64,000 nucleotides of DNA from an uncultured Lachnospiraceae bacterium (GTDB taxonomy: Bacteria; Bacillota; Clostridia; Lachnospirales; Lachnospiraceae): positions 1-64,000 of the forward strand of contig CAMWTP010000021.1 in assembly GCA_947177165.1 (NCBI GenBank), written 5' to 3'. The notes under the pieces are model-generated. The model worked only from the letters and a program-made list of their open reading frames with translations, did not search any database and was not told where the DNA came from. Shown here in pieces: positions 26,091 to 34,935 of the stretch. How positions within the stretch are numbered: the stretch's first letter is position 1; each line of letters opens with the position of its first letter. Both the position numbers and the translations under genes were made by a program.

Positions 26091-26630
26091 TTAATATAGT
26101 AATTTGTTCCCCTTCTCGCAGATCTCATAAATTTCATCATATTTCGCTTCAATTAACGGCGTAAGCTTCTCTGTCTGTCTTTCCACAATCTTTTTGTAGA
26201 GAAAATACGGAAAGATCCAGCCCAGAAATCCCGGTATGGCAAGCAGAATGCACAGAATATAGTATGGCGGCTGGGCTGTCACCGCAAATGTAGAGCCAGC
26301 CATAAATGCAGTTCCGATCACTCCAAGGAGGATGGCATACGCAGCTGCCACAGACGTTTTTCTCTGTTCCAATGTCTGTATCTCCGCAACACACGCCTCA
26401 AAATTCCGCTGCAGTCTGGTAAGCTCTGCCTTATTGAGAATTTTTCGGTCGCGTTTCAGCCGAATCACCGTCTTCTGACCGCTCCCTGTCTTTTCACCTA
26501 TGCCGCTCCCTGCCCGGCTGTCGTTTACTTCCCATCCAAAATTTTCATACCCGTCCAGAAATAATGAGACCATACTGTTGTCTACTACAAGCTCTTTATA
26601 TTCATATCCCACATAATTTCTTTCATCCAT
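26091..26630 (-). CDS. Membrane protein with two TM helices, coupled to a sensor kinase gene
   Basis: A 179-residue protein, not recognised by family. Residues 1-75 are hydrophilic (starts MDERNYVGYEYKELVV), a helical segment follows, and two hydrophobic helices lie at about 88-110 and 115-140, ending in a charged helix. The ATG at 26630 lies inside the end of the kinase gene (8-base overlap) and has GGAGGG upstream, so translation is coupled. It is the last gene of the membrane protein-regulator-kinase operon and may be a target or modulator of that system. Confidence 0.8.
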   Translation of the reverse strand: MDERNYVGYEYKELVVDNSMVSLFLDGYENFGWEVNDSRAGSGIGEKTGSGQKTVIRLKRDRKILNKAELTRLQRNFEACVAEIQTLEQRKTSVAAAYAILLGVIGTAFMAGSTFAVTAQPPYYILCILLAIPGFLGWIFPYFLYKKIVERQTEKLTPLIEAKYDEIYEICEKGNKLLY

Positions 26631-27729
26631 TTTTTCCTTCCCTCCTTGCCTGCGATTCCGTTCCAGCCACAGGCAGCACCACCAGAAAAGTGCTTCCCTT
26701 TCCCTCCTCGCTGGTAATCTGAATCTCCCCATCCATCAGCTCCAGCACCCTTTTTACCAGTGCAAGTCCCAGTCCGTTTCCCTCTGTGGAATGGGACGTG
26801 TCCCCCTGATAGAACTTGTCGAAGATATGGTTTATGTGCTCTCTCGCTATGCCGCATCCCGTATCTGTCACTGACACCCTGACATAGCTTTCGTCCGATG
26901 TCTGCCGAATCGTGATACAGCCTCCCCGCTCTGTAAACTTCACCGCGTTGGAAAGCAGGTTGTTCCATACCAGCTCCATCAGGCTTGCATCCGCCCTGAC
27001 CATCGCCACATCCTCTATGTCCGCCTCCATCCCGAGCCCTTTTTCTTCCATCGCATCCTCAAACAGAAACACGCTCTCGCACAACTGCCTGCACACATCG
27101 TAAACCGCTGCTTCCGGTGTGATTCTCTGGTGCTCCAGCTTATTTAGCTTCAGGATATTGCTGATCAGGGAAGAAAGTCTTGACGCCGCGTTCTCGATCT
27201 CCTTTGCGTACTCCTTTTCCTGTTTCTCCGATGCCTTTCCTGTCTGCAGAAGCTGCGCATAATTTTTGATAATGGAAATGGGGGTTTTCATCTCATGGGA
27301 CACATTGGAGATGAAATCTGTTTTCAGCGTCTCGATACTCCCGAGCTCCTCCACCATCTTATTGAAATCCAGTATCATGACATCCAGATAGTCCAGCCGG
27401 TCTGCAGTATGAACAGTGGGAATATATACAGAAAAATCCCCTTCCGAGACCTTTCTGGTGGCATCCGCCATTTTATGCAGAGGCTCAGCGTAAGAACTTT
27501 TTATCCGCTGCCTTGCAAACAGGGTAAGTCCCACCGCCACCATTCCCCAGTATAGAATGGGAACCGTCGACTTGATAAACGCATTCCACTGCAGTTTCTC
27601 CATCATTACAATCAGTCCCGAATGAATACCGGACATCAGAAGCAGTGTTCCCCAATAAATCGCCAGAAGAGAAAGCGCAAAGCGCCGTTCTTTGATTTGC
27701 CCGTAATAATTTTCCTTCTTCACTTTCAT
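26623..27729 (-). CDS. OmpR-class sensor histidine kinase
   Basis: A 368-residue membrane kinase. Two TM helices at about 17-40 and 50-70 with almost no extracytoplasmic loop (an intramembrane-sensing layout), a HAMP-like linker, then the H box FISNVSHEMKTPISII, N box WNNLLSNAVKFT, and G boxes DTGCGI and GNGLGLALVKR. Its ATG overlaps the regulator stop (ATGA). Short-loop kinases of this type often sense cell-envelope stress or antimicrobial peptides, but here no BceAB-type transporter is adjacent, so the signal is unknown. Confidence 0.95.
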   Translation of the reverse strand: MKVKKENYYGQIKERRFALSLLAIYWGTLLLMSGIHSGLIVMMEKLQWNAFIKSTVPILYWGMVAVGLTLFARQRIKSSYAEPLHKMADATRKVSEGDFSVYIPTVHTADRLDYLDVMILDFNKMVEELGSIETLKTDFISNVSHEMKTPISIIKNYAQLLQTGKASEKQEKEYAKEIENAASRLSSLISNILKLNKLEHQRITPEAAVYDVCRQLCESVFLFEDAMEEKGLGMEADIEDVAMVRADASLMELVWNNLLSNAVKFTERGGCITIRQTSDESYVRVSVTDTGCGIAREHINHIFDKFYQGDTSHSTEGNGLGLALVKRVLELMDGEIQITSEEGKGSTFLVVLPVAGTESQARREGKNG

Positions 27730-28397
27730 TGCAGTACCGCCTTATATCCTAGTCCTCTCACTGTCACAATCTGAAACCCATCGCACGCGGAGAGCTTATC
27801 CCGCAGTTTTGTCACATACACATCCACCGCCCGCAGGCTGGTATCGCTGTCCACGCCCCAGAACTCATCCATCAGCTGTGCCCTGGAAAACGTCTTTTTG
27901 GGGTATGACAACAGCTTATAAATAATGTTAAATTCCCTTGTCGTGAGCCGAATATCCTCCCCGTCAATCTCCGCGCTCATGCCGTCCGCGTCCAGCACCA
28001 GATTTCCCACAGTAATCTTCCGCTCCATTTCAATGTTCGCCCTGCGGAGCAGCGCCCTGACGCGCAGCAGAAGTTCGTCCAGCTCAACAGGCTTTACCAT
28101 GTAATCGTCTATCCCCAGCTGGAATCCTTTCTGTTTCGAGGGAAGGTCATCCTTTGCAGACATGAACAGAATCGGAATTGTCCTGTTCACCTGACGGACT
28201 GTTCTGGCAAACTCAAACCCGTCAATTTCCGGCATCATAATGTCAGAAATGATCATTTCATAGAGATTGTTGTACATCTCGTCATAGGCTTCCTTTACAC
28301 CCAGACATCCCTTCGCCTGAAATCCGCTGTCGTTCAGATAGGTGCAGACGATCTGGTTTAATTTTGCGTCATCTTCCACCACAAGGATATTTATCAT
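27726..28397 (-). CDS. OmpR-family response regulator
   Basis: A 223-residue regulator: receiver domain (VVEDDAKLNQ; phospho-Asp in MIISDIMMPEIDG; Lys in MVKPVELDELL) and a C-terminal winged helix (LTTREFNIIYKLL, RAVDVYVTKLRDKL, TVRGLGYKAV). Overlaps the kinase gene by four bases and follows the 304-residue membrane protein by three. Standard partner of that kinase. Confidence 0.97.
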   Translation of the reverse strand: MINILVVEDDAKLNQIVCTYLNDSGFQAKGCLGVKEAYDEMYNNLYEMIISDIMMPEIDGFEFARTVRQVNRTIPILFMSAKDDLPSKQKGFQLGIDDYMVKPVELDELLLRVRALLRRANIEMERKITVGNLVLDADGMSAEIDGEDIRLTTREFNIIYKLLSYPKKTFSRAQLMDEFWGVDSDTSLRAVDVYVTKLRDKLSACDGFQIVTVRGLGYKAVLQ

Positions 28398-28400
28398 ATC

Positions 28401-29315
28401 TCACTTCTCCTTTTCCTGTCTGATCTGTTTCAATTGTTTTGTGGAGCGCACGATCATAAAACCTGCCATCCCAAGCACAATCACGCTGATCCCCGCCCCC
28501 GTGGAGGCTGTCATGATCTGGCGAAACATCGGGTCATCCGCAGCCCCGAACTGTGTCAGCATGGCTGTTTCCAGCGAAAGCATGGACACAAGCGCCGCTG
28601 TCAGGTTGATGACTTTTGCCGCAGACATGACAGGATTTCCATACCTTCTGAATTTAACCACATTCCAGACAGCCGTGATCGCCGCATAAAAAGTATACAT
28701 CGCCATGACATAGATCAACATGCCGGGATACGCAAAGCCGCTGTTCTGGTGCACCACCAGGATAACGATACCTGCCAGCGCGATATTCATAAACAGTAAA
28801 ATAATCCCACACAGACGATACCTGCGCCACTCAGAAGCTTTGCTCTTTCCAGCTGCTCTCACATAATGGAGCAGCGATGCGCGCATAACGGCAAGCAGGA
28901 AATAATAGAACGCCAGCGTTATAAACCACACAGAACTGTAGAGGATTCCTGAAAACATTTTTATGCCTGCATACAATAGATTGATAAAAAATCCCTGGTA
29001 CAAAGCTGCCTCCGCCCGGAACAGATCTTCCCTGATATATCTGCTGACCAGCGGGATGCCCATCATCTTCCTCACAAGCGGATGTTCATTGATACCGCGC
29101 CGGATAAATCGCACAATCCCCGCTATTCCTGTTATCGTGATAATCAGTGCATAGGCAGATAAAAAATACGAGACATAGGCAGCAGCCGGATTCACATTCT
29201 CCCCTGCAAGCGCATAAATGACAAGCCCATAGGACGGAATGGCAATCAGCAGCGTGGGAACAGGCGGCAGAAAGAATATATTCTTCAATAAGCGTTTCAT
29301 GTTGTGTAAATTCAT
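28401..29315 (-). CDS. Polytopic membrane protein heading a two-component operon
   Basis: A 304-residue integral membrane protein with about seven to eight hydrophobic helices and basic loops (for example KASEWRRYRLCG), no enzymatic motif recognised. AGGAGG seven bases before the ATG. It is the first gene of the operon with the OmpR-type regulator, the short-loop kinase and a two-TM protein. Co-location with a kinase lacking an external sensor makes a role as membrane sensor or as the protected function plausible; this is inference. Confidence 0.85.
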   Translation of the reverse strand: MNLHNMKRLLKNIFFLPPVPTLLIAIPSYGLVIYALAGENVNPAAAYVSYFLSAYALIITITGIAGIVRFIRRGINEHPLVRKMMGIPLVSRYIREDLFRAEAALYQGFFINLLYAGIKMFSGILYSSVWFITLAFYYFLLAVMRASLLHYVRAAGKSKASEWRRYRLCGIILLFMNIALAGIVILVVHQNSGFAYPGMLIYVMAMYTFYAAITAVWNVVKFRRYGNPVMSAAKVINLTAALVSMLSLETAMLTQFGAADDPMFRQIMTASTGAGISVIVLGMAGFMIVRSTKQLKQIRQEKEK

Positions 29316-29454
29316 CAGATACCTCCTGCGTAAAATGGCAGTTCTCGAGAGTCATCTGCCCGCTTCATGCCTTGAATAAGGCTACTGTATCACAGTTTTA
29401 TTTGCGTTTTGTTTGCAAATTGTGTCCAAATTGTGAACAAACGCACATAAAACA

Positions 29455-29490
29455 GAGTGTGCAGCGAAATTCTGTCCCCACCGCACACTC
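29455..29490 (-). terminator. Rho-independent terminator after the 122-residue membrane protein gene
   Basis: Minus-strand stem GAGTGTGC/GCACACTC (29490-29483 with 29462-29455), 20-base loop, followed by TGTTTTATG. Confidence 0.7.
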
Positions 29491-29500
29491 CGGATTTCAA

Positions 29501-29869
29501 TTACTTTAATCCCCTTATAAAAGGAATCAGGCACAACAATACTACAATGCCTGCAGTTCCAACGATAATGCCGACGACCATATTGCTCCACACCATTGTC
29601 AGACACATGCCGACGCCGAACAACAGCGCTCCCACAATGCCGATCAGCGTTGCTCCGATTGTCTTACCAGATAGTTTGACCGGCGCCTTGTTTTCCATCT
29701 TTCTCCACACCAGCACCATAACCAGCAGCACAACGGCCCCGATCACTCCCATAATGACACCTGGTTGAAACGCATTCCACTCTGGTATCAGCGCCATGCA
29801 CATTCCCAGCGCAAACAAGATTCCTCCAACCGTTCCCAACAGCATCGCTACAAATGTACTTTTTTTCAT
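29501..29869 (-). CDS. Small four-TM membrane protein
   Basis: A 122-residue protein of two similar halves, each a pair of hydrophobic helices with the same opening pattern (MLLGTVGGILFALGMCMAL and TLIGIVGALLFGVGMCLTM), so it probably arose by internal duplication. No family recognised. It overlaps the preceding gene, which encodes an 11-residue-repeat helical protein, by four bases (ATGA), so the two are co-translated. Confidence 0.82.
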   Translation of the reverse strand: MKKSTFVAMLLGTVGGILFALGMCMALIPEWNAFQPGVIMGVIGAVVLLVMVLVWRKMENKAPVKLSGKTIGATLIGIVGALLFGVGMCLTMVWSNMVVGIIVGTAGIVVLLCLIPFIRGLK

Positions 29870-30147
29870 GACTTCATCCCTGCCTTTCTTTCTGCTTTCT
29901 CTCTGGAAGATTTCTCCGCCCTTTCTTTCTGCTCTGCTGCCAGCCGCTCCCTGGCCTCCTCCACAGACTCGCCGTCTTTCGTCAAAAAGTTATCCACGAA
30001 CTTGTCGGCAATCTTGTTGAATCCTCCCACTGCGCCTTCCTCAATCTTCTTGTAACCGCTGACCACACCTTCCTCAATCTTCTTGTAGCCGCCAACTACA
30101 CCTTCTGCAATTTTTTCGTTTGCCTCCACCAGTTTTGATTTTGCCAT
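29866..30147 (-). CDS. Small protein with 11-residue amphipathic repeats
   Basis: A 93-residue soluble protein. Three consecutive 11-residue units, KIAEGVVGGYK, KIEEGVVSGYK and KIEEGAVGGFN, then KIADKFVDNFL and a charged helix (EEARERLAAEQKERAEK). Eleven-residue repeats of this KxxEGV kind form amphipathic helices that lie on membranes, as in apolipoproteins and synucleins. It is followed in the same operon by a four-TM protein. I know similar unnamed proteins in Lachnospiraceae but no function. The mobile element is inserted just upstream of this gene. Confidence 0.8.
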   Translation of the reverse strand: MAKSKLVEANEKIAEGVVGGYKKIEEGVVSGYKKIEEGAVGGFNKIADKFVDNFLTKDGESVEEARERLAAEQKERAEKSSREKAERKAGMKS

Positions 30148-30223
30148 GTCCTTATCTTCCTTTCGTTTTGTTTTGTTTGATGGATATAGTATATTGGGGG
30201 ATTGTTTTTGTATTGTTTGGGTT

Positions 30224-30359
30224 TTGTTTACGAAATGTTAATTGTGGGAATTTTTCCTTGAACGCCTGGCGGCTGTCGCGGTGCTCTTCACAAGGAAATA
30301 CAAGCATTTCCTTGTTCTTCGCTACTCGCGCAAATAAGGATTTATTGAGTTGATTTTTA
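30224..30359. repeat. Left boundary repeat of the mobile element (attL candidate)
   Basis: TTGTTT..GAAATGTTAATTGTG (30224-30246) and GGATTTATTGAG (30338-30349) recur in the same order at 51740-51802. The left copy carries about 75 extra bases containing a perfect hairpin (ACAAGGAAAT at 30290-30299 with 30306-30315) and TGCTCTTC...GCTACTCGCG, related to the repeats at 51377 and 63797. It abuts the 3' end of the integrase gene. Confidence 0.55.
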
Positions 30360-30363
30360 GAAA

Positions 30364-31569
30364 TTACACCACTTTTACACCAATTTGACGATTGACATCT
30401 TTTTCAGGTTCTTCTGCTTCAAATTTACTCATTTCAGATATGAGCGTGTCTTCCGTCACATGACAGTACAGATTCATTGTGATATTGACACTTGAATGTC
30501 CTAAGATAACCTGCACTGTTTTAGGGTTCATGCCACGCTCAATGCATCTGGTCGCAAATGTGTGTCTGAGCGTATGCGGTGTTAATGGTTTGAATTTTTC
30601 GTGTTCTTTGGCTATCCGGTCTGAAATAACCTTCATGACTAGATCCGTGTCATTCTGACTGACGGGAGCATTCCTTGTAGTAACAAATACCAAGTCTTCA
30701 AATCCCTCTGGCGCTTTCTTTCCTTTAGCTTCAATTTGAGCTTTCCAGAGTTTTTGTCTTTTCAGAATCTGATATGCTTTTAAGGTCATCGGGATTTTAC
30801 GCTTTCCCTTTTCTGTCTTTGGCTCGTGAAATTCATTGATTTTCTTTCCGTACTTCGGACTTGCTTCATCCCTACAGGTAACATAGACCAATGTACGATT
30901 TACATAGATTGTCTGGTTTTCAAAATCAATGTCTGACCACTTCAATCCTAAAAGCTCTCCGATACGCATACCAGTTTCAAGAGCAAGGCTGAACGTGTTG
31001 AAGTACCTGTAATGCTGTGCCGCTTCTAAGAATACATCCGTTTCCTCAAGCGTCAGCACTCTCGGCTCTTCCAGATTGCTGTCCTTATTCACAACTGTAT
31101 TAACCTGCATTGGTATGTTCTTCAGTACGAGATCTGCATCTATCGCCTTGTTGTACATATCAATGAGGATACGCCGTGTGTCCTTTCTGGACATATCCGT
31201 TTTCAGTTCGTTAAAAGCCTGCTGCATGGTAATCAGGTTGATGTTATTCAGCTTCCGCCATCCAAGACTTTCCCTGATACGGTTATACGAGTGTGTGTAG
31301 TTAGCTCTGGTGGTATTCCTGCAATTCTTCTTACAGGTATCCATCCAGACATCAAACCATTCATCCAGCGTCATATCCGAAGAAACAACATTCAGATTCT
31401 TTTCATCCTCATACTGCTCATTGCGGAGCTTCTGGCGGATTTCATTCAACGTCTTTGCATAAATAGTCTGTCTCTTCCCGAAACGGTTCGTAAATCTCGC
31501 CTGATAACGTCCATCCTTACGCTGCGTTATGCCCTGCCCTAATTCTTTTCCTGCCAATGATTTTCCCAT
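30364..31569 (-). CDS. Tyrosine recombinase (element integrase)
   Basis: A 401-residue integrase of the Tn916/phage class. N-terminal AP2-like DNA-binding part (KDGRYQARFTNRFGKR), SAM-like core-binding domain, and catalytic domain with R in ETGMRIGELLGLKWSDID, HTLRHTFATR, LGHSS and the nucleophile Tyr in TMNLYCHV. GGAAGTGG precedes the ATG at 31569; an upstream in-frame start has no site. It points outward at the left end of the element with the excisionase just upstream, the usual int/xis arrangement, and should catalyse integration and excision at the flanking repeats. Confidence 0.97.
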   Translation of the reverse strand: MGKSLAGKELGQGITQRKDGRYQARFTNRFGKRQTIYAKTLNEIRQKLRNEQYEDEKNLNVVSSDMTLDEWFDVWMDTCKKNCRNTTRANYTHSYNRIRESLGWRKLNNINLITMQQAFNELKTDMSRKDTRRILIDMYNKAIDADLVLKNIPMQVNTVVNKDSNLEEPRVLTLEETDVFLEAAQHYRYFNTFSLALETGMRIGELLGLKWSDIDFENQTIYVNRTLVYVTCRDEASPKYGKKINEFHEPKTEKGKRKIPMTLKAYQILKRQKLWKAQIEAKGKKAPEGFEDLVFVTTRNAPVSQNDTDLVMKVISDRIAKEHEKFKPLTPHTLRHTFATRCIERGMNPKTVQVILGHSSVNITMNLYCHVTEDTLISEMSKFEAEEPEKDVNRQIGVKVV

Positions 31570-31714
31570 GTTCCACTTCCTTTCCACACAGGAAAGCAAA
31601 TCATTTATTGAAAAGAATTATCTGATACTGACATTCTACCAAATCGACTGCTTACCTTCAATCAGATTCTGAAAAAATGTTAAACTTTTTACATTCTGCA
31701 TTATTTTTATCCCT

Positions 31715-31933
31715 TTAATATATCTGGTTTTTCAGCCAGTTATCAAGGTTTTTTCTGTGTGCGTAAAGACGGTTTCCTATCCTTACGGTAAAACCGTTTG
31801 CCGGATCAGCCAAAAGCTCCCTGCATTTTGTCTGTCCAATACTAAGATATACACACATCTCCTTCACGCTCAATAATGCCTTATCCTCAAATGGAATATA
31901 ATCTGCATTTCTGTTACCCATTCCCTGCTGCAT
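31715..31933 (-). CDS. Excisionase (MerR-like HTH)
   Basis: A 72-residue protein: ALLSVKEMCVYLSIGQTKCRELL helix-turn-helix (shown in part LLSVKEMCVYLSIG) and a C-terminal beta wing NRLYAHRKNLDNWL, the pattern of Tn916-type Xis proteins that bend DNA and direct excision. The ATG at 31933 has GGAAGGGG about nine bases upstream; an in-frame ATG further upstream (32050) has none. Lies 145 bases ahead of the integrase on the same strand. Confidence 0.9.
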   Translation of the reverse strand: MQQGMGNRNADYIPFEDKALLSVKEMCVYLSIGQTKCRELLADPANGFTVRIGNRLYAHRKNLDNWLKNQIY

Positions 31934-32015
31934 CACTTCATCCCCTTCCACAATCTTTTTAATTTCGCATAATAAATCTGTCAAAGACCTAAGACTGGCA
32001 TAAGCGGTGTAATTT

Positions 32016-32279
32016 TCATGTAGGCTTCCATTCGCATCCCATGCTGTCATTACTGACCTTTAGCAACGATTTCTGTTTCAAAATCTGCCTGCGGGCTTCC
32101 CCTGCTCGGAATATTCCCACCCTTTCGGAAGTGTCTGCCTGCTCCTCTTTTCTGTAAAAGTATCTTTGCAGGTCTGTTGGCATGAAATACAGCTCATGAA
32201 TCCGTTTTGACGGATTGTTTTTCAATGTTCTTTTGCTGCTTTCCAAATCTTCTTCTAATTTTTTTAAAATTCGACACAT
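32016..32279 (-). CDS. Hypothetical small protein next to xis
   Basis: An 87-residue open frame (starts MCRILKKLEEDLESSKRTLK). Codon choice and the charged, helical composition look genuine, with a PTDLQRYFYRK segment, but the ribosome site is poor and I do not recognise it. It may be the remnant of a larger gene whose end was lost; it leads toward xis on the same strand. Confidence 0.4.
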   Translation of the reverse strand: MCRILKKLEEDLESSKRTLKNNPSKRIHELYFMPTDLQRYFYRKEEQADTSERVGIFRAGEARRQILKQKSLLKVSNDSMGCEWKPT

Positions 32280-32297
32280 GATTTATCCGCATCATGA

Positions 32298-32423
32298 TAT
32301 AATTCTTATGAAGCCAGCTTGTCTGCCTGATAGCTTTAAGCGGCTACGTTTTCATGGATTTATGATACCAATATGGAGTGTGGAAAGATATTGACAGAGA
32401 CTTGACCATACATTGACATAGAA
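32298..32423 (+). promoter_or_regulatory. Upstream region of the STAND gene: extended -10 and three 11-base-phased TTGAC repeats
   Basis: TGATATAAT at 32295-32303 is an extended -10. TTGACA, TTGACC and TTGACA start at 32391, 32402 and 32413, exactly 11 bases apart, just before the AAGGAGA ribosome site. Phased direct repeats suggest a cooperative regulator site in the leader. Confidence 0.45.
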
Positions 32424-32443
32424 ATTTTGAAGGAGAAGATAAT

Positions 32444-34768
32444 TTGAAGAACCGGCTTACCTTTGCACATATAATAAGCATACTGCTTGAGAATAAAAAG
32501 AAAACCTATCAGCAGCACCAGCTTGTCCGCAGCTTATTTTCTGCATACCTAAACGATGAACTTCCAAGCGATGAAATATATGCAGAAGACAACACCATGT
32601 ACAGCCGCTGGTGTACCGGAGCAAGACCGATCCCTATGGAAATTCTACGCATTTATGAGGAAAATAATTTTGAGGTCATGGAGGAAGATTTCCAATGCAA
32701 AATCATTCCGAACCTGATCAATGAATCACAGGCACGTTCCCAAATGGAAGAACTGATCAATGACAGCCGGAATACCATTGGCAACAAAACCGCAGATGAA
32801 ATGCTTGCGATCAATGATAATGCAGCATTTTTTACTATCGCAGTCCGCTATGCCATTCTGTCAGACCACGAACACAGTGGCTTATTTTCGCCGGACTTAT
32901 CCGATACCATACAAAACAGCCGCCTACCCTCCATTACGGAAGAATTTGTAGGGCGTAAAAATGAACTGAAAGAATGCGGAAAATTGTTACAGGAACGCTC
33001 CACACTTTTTATCAGCGACGTGGCAGGGATTGGGAAAAGTGAGTTTGCAAAATATTATGCTGACAAAAACCGTAAGAAATATACAAATATCATTTACCTC
33101 TATTATGCAGGAGATTTAAAGAAAAGCATTGCAGGCATGGAATTTGAAGATGATACCAGTGAAATGACTGAAGAGACGCTTTTTGACAGACACTATAAGA
33201 CATTGAAAAAGCTGCGCCATGACAGCCTTATTATTCTTGATAATTTCAATGTACTCCCAAAGGATGACAGCTTTTTCAGGGAATTTGAGCAGAATGATTT
33301 CCAGCTATTGATAACTACCAGATGCCGTCCCACGCAGTACCCCATTATGGAATTAAAAGAGCTGGATACAGATACCGAACTGCCGGAACTGTTTTACCGT
33401 CTGTGCCCTTCCGCAAAAAAAGATGCACTGGCAACAAAGCAAATCATACAAACCGTACACAGCCATACGCTGACTGTTGTGTTGTCTGCTTTATCCTTAT
33501 CCGCAAACGGTATGGAAGCAGAAGAACTGCTATATGAATTACAGACCTGCGGACTGAGTATTTCTTCCGGTGAAGCTGTTGAACTATATAAGGATGGAGA
33601 TTACACTGACGGACTGATGGCAGAGCATTTAAGGAAACTGTTACAGCTTGGGAAACTGTCTGATCCCTGTCTTGATGTCCTGCGTAATCTTTCCCTGCTC
33701 TCTGCCTCCGGCGTATTAAAAAATGCTTTTAAGAACTGGCTGAAACTGCCTTCATTAAATGATGTGAATTATCTTGCCAAATACGGTTTTATTCATGATG
33801 ACAAAGAAAACCGGAAAATCAGTCTGCACCCACTGATAAGAGAGATTGTTGCACTGGAAACTTTGCCGTCCATATCAAACTGCCATACACTGCTTGACAG
33901 TCTGCATTGCATCTGCCTTGTGCATGGACTGGAAGTTAAAAGACCGCAGAATGTGATTGATTCTCTTATCAGTATTACAGAAAATATTTTAGCAGACATA
34001 CAAGAGGATTATCTGCTGTTCCTGCAAGATATGTTCCCATATCTTGAAAAATATCTTGTAACGGACTATCTGCCTAAACTTGCAGAACGGATAGAGTATG
34101 TAATGAAACAGGATACGCATTCCTACTGCGACAGAGCATTGCTTCTTGACTATAAGGCAGAACTGTTTCTTATCAAAAACGATCATAAAAACGCCTTGAA
34201 GAAACGGTTAAAAGCCGTCAGTATCTTAGAACCGTACCATACGGAAGATGCTGACCAGCGGACAGCAAATCTGCTTTCAAACCTGTACAACAATCTTTCC
34301 AATACATACCTGCTGATGAAAAAAACAAAAGAGGCTGCTGAAATGCTCCATACTGCTTTAACCATCCGGCAGGAATATACACACCTCGGGCTGGCAGAAT
34401 CACATGATATGCTGCAACAGTTGCTGAACCTTACCAATATGCTGATTCTCTCCAAAAATACAGATATGGCAAAACAGGTTCTTTCCACCTATGAGAATCT
34501 CGTTTTGGAAAATGAGGGAACACAAACTTTAGATAACGGAGTCTGCCAGATAATGTATGGCGCGATTGCGCTTTCCGAGGGCAATGCTAAAGAAACCGAA
34601 CTTCATCTTTTATCTGCGGAGAATATTATTTCGGAAGTCATGGGAACCGATAACGATTATGCCAAAACTGTTTATTTGTACCTGAATAACCTGTATTCCC
34701 GATGGCAGAAACCGGAACAGGCTTTAGCGTATAAAAATAAATATCTTGAATGTTCCCATCAACGCTAA
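32444..34768 (+). CDS. STAND/NB-ARC-type NTPase with C-terminal TPR repeats
   Basis: A 774-residue soluble protein. An N-terminal helical domain (1-165) of unknown fold; then EEFVGRKNEL and a P-loop AGIGKSEFA near 195, Walker B SLIILDNFN, and TTRCRPT (sensor-like), the layout of STAND ATPases; a winged-helix-like region; and from about 560 helical pairs of the TPR type (LLSNLYNNLSNTYLLMKKTKEAAEMLHTA, in part NNLSNTYLLMKKTKEAAEM). Such proteins are often antiphage sensors or regulators that oligomerise on ligand binding. The start is TTG 32444 with AAGGAGA seven bases upstream. It sits between xis and the defence array, on the opposite strand to both. No effector domain is obvious, so regulation of the element is an alternative role. 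Confidence 0.8.
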   Translation: MKNRLTFAHIISILLENKKKTYQQHQLVRSLFSAYLNDELPSDEIYAEDNTMYSRWCTGARPIPMEILRIYEENNFEVMEEDFQCKIIPNLINESQARSQMEELINDSRNTIGNKTADEMLAINDNAAFFTIAVRYAILSDHEHSGLFSPDLSDTIQNSRLPSITEEFVGRKNELKECGKLLQERSTLFISDVAGIGKSEFAKYYADKNRKKYTNIIYLYYAGDLKKSIAGMEFEDDTSEMTEETLFDRHYKTLKKLRHDSLIILDNFNVLPKDDSFFREFEQNDFQLLITTRCRPTQYPIMELKELDTDTELPELFYRLCPSAKKDALATKQIIQTVHSHTLTVVLSALSLSANGMEAEELLYELQTCGLSISSGEAVELYKDGDYTDGLMAEHLRKLLQLGKLSDPCLDVLRNLSLLSASGVLKNAFKNWLKLPSLNDVNYLAKYGFIHDDKENRKISLHPLIREIVALETLPSISNCHTLLDSLHCICLVHGLEVKRPQNVIDSLISITENILADIQEDYLLFLQDMFPYLEKYLVTDYLPKLAERIEYVMKQDTHSYCDRALLLDYKAELFLIKNDHKNALKKRLKAVSILEPYHTEDADQRTANLLSNLYNNLSNTYLLMKKTKEAAEMLHTALTIRQEYTHLGLAESHDMLQQLLNLTNMLILSKNTDMAKQVLSTYENLVLENEGTQTLDNGVCQIMYGAIALSEGNAKETELHLLSAENIISEVMGTDNDYAKTVYLYLNNLYSRWQKPEQALAYKNKYLECSHQR

Positions 34769-34791
34769 TAATAATTTTGGGCAACATGAAA

Positions 34792-34935
34792 GTTAGCGAA
34801 AGTTAAAAGAGCTATGAAATCTCCAAAATTACGGAAAGCAATGCCAAAAACCGCATGAAATATCAGGCTTTTGACATTGCTCCTACCGTTGCAGATTACG
34901 AATTCATTATTTCGTGAATGTTAGCGAAAGTTAAA
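34792..34935. repeat. 16-base direct repeats downstream of the STAND gene
   Basis: GTTAGCGAAAGTTAAA occurs at 34792-34807 and 34920-34935. The 112 bases between hold no convincing gene. The second copy overlaps the stop of the small winged-helix ORF. Could be footprints of a small insertion or deletion. Confidence 0.55.
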
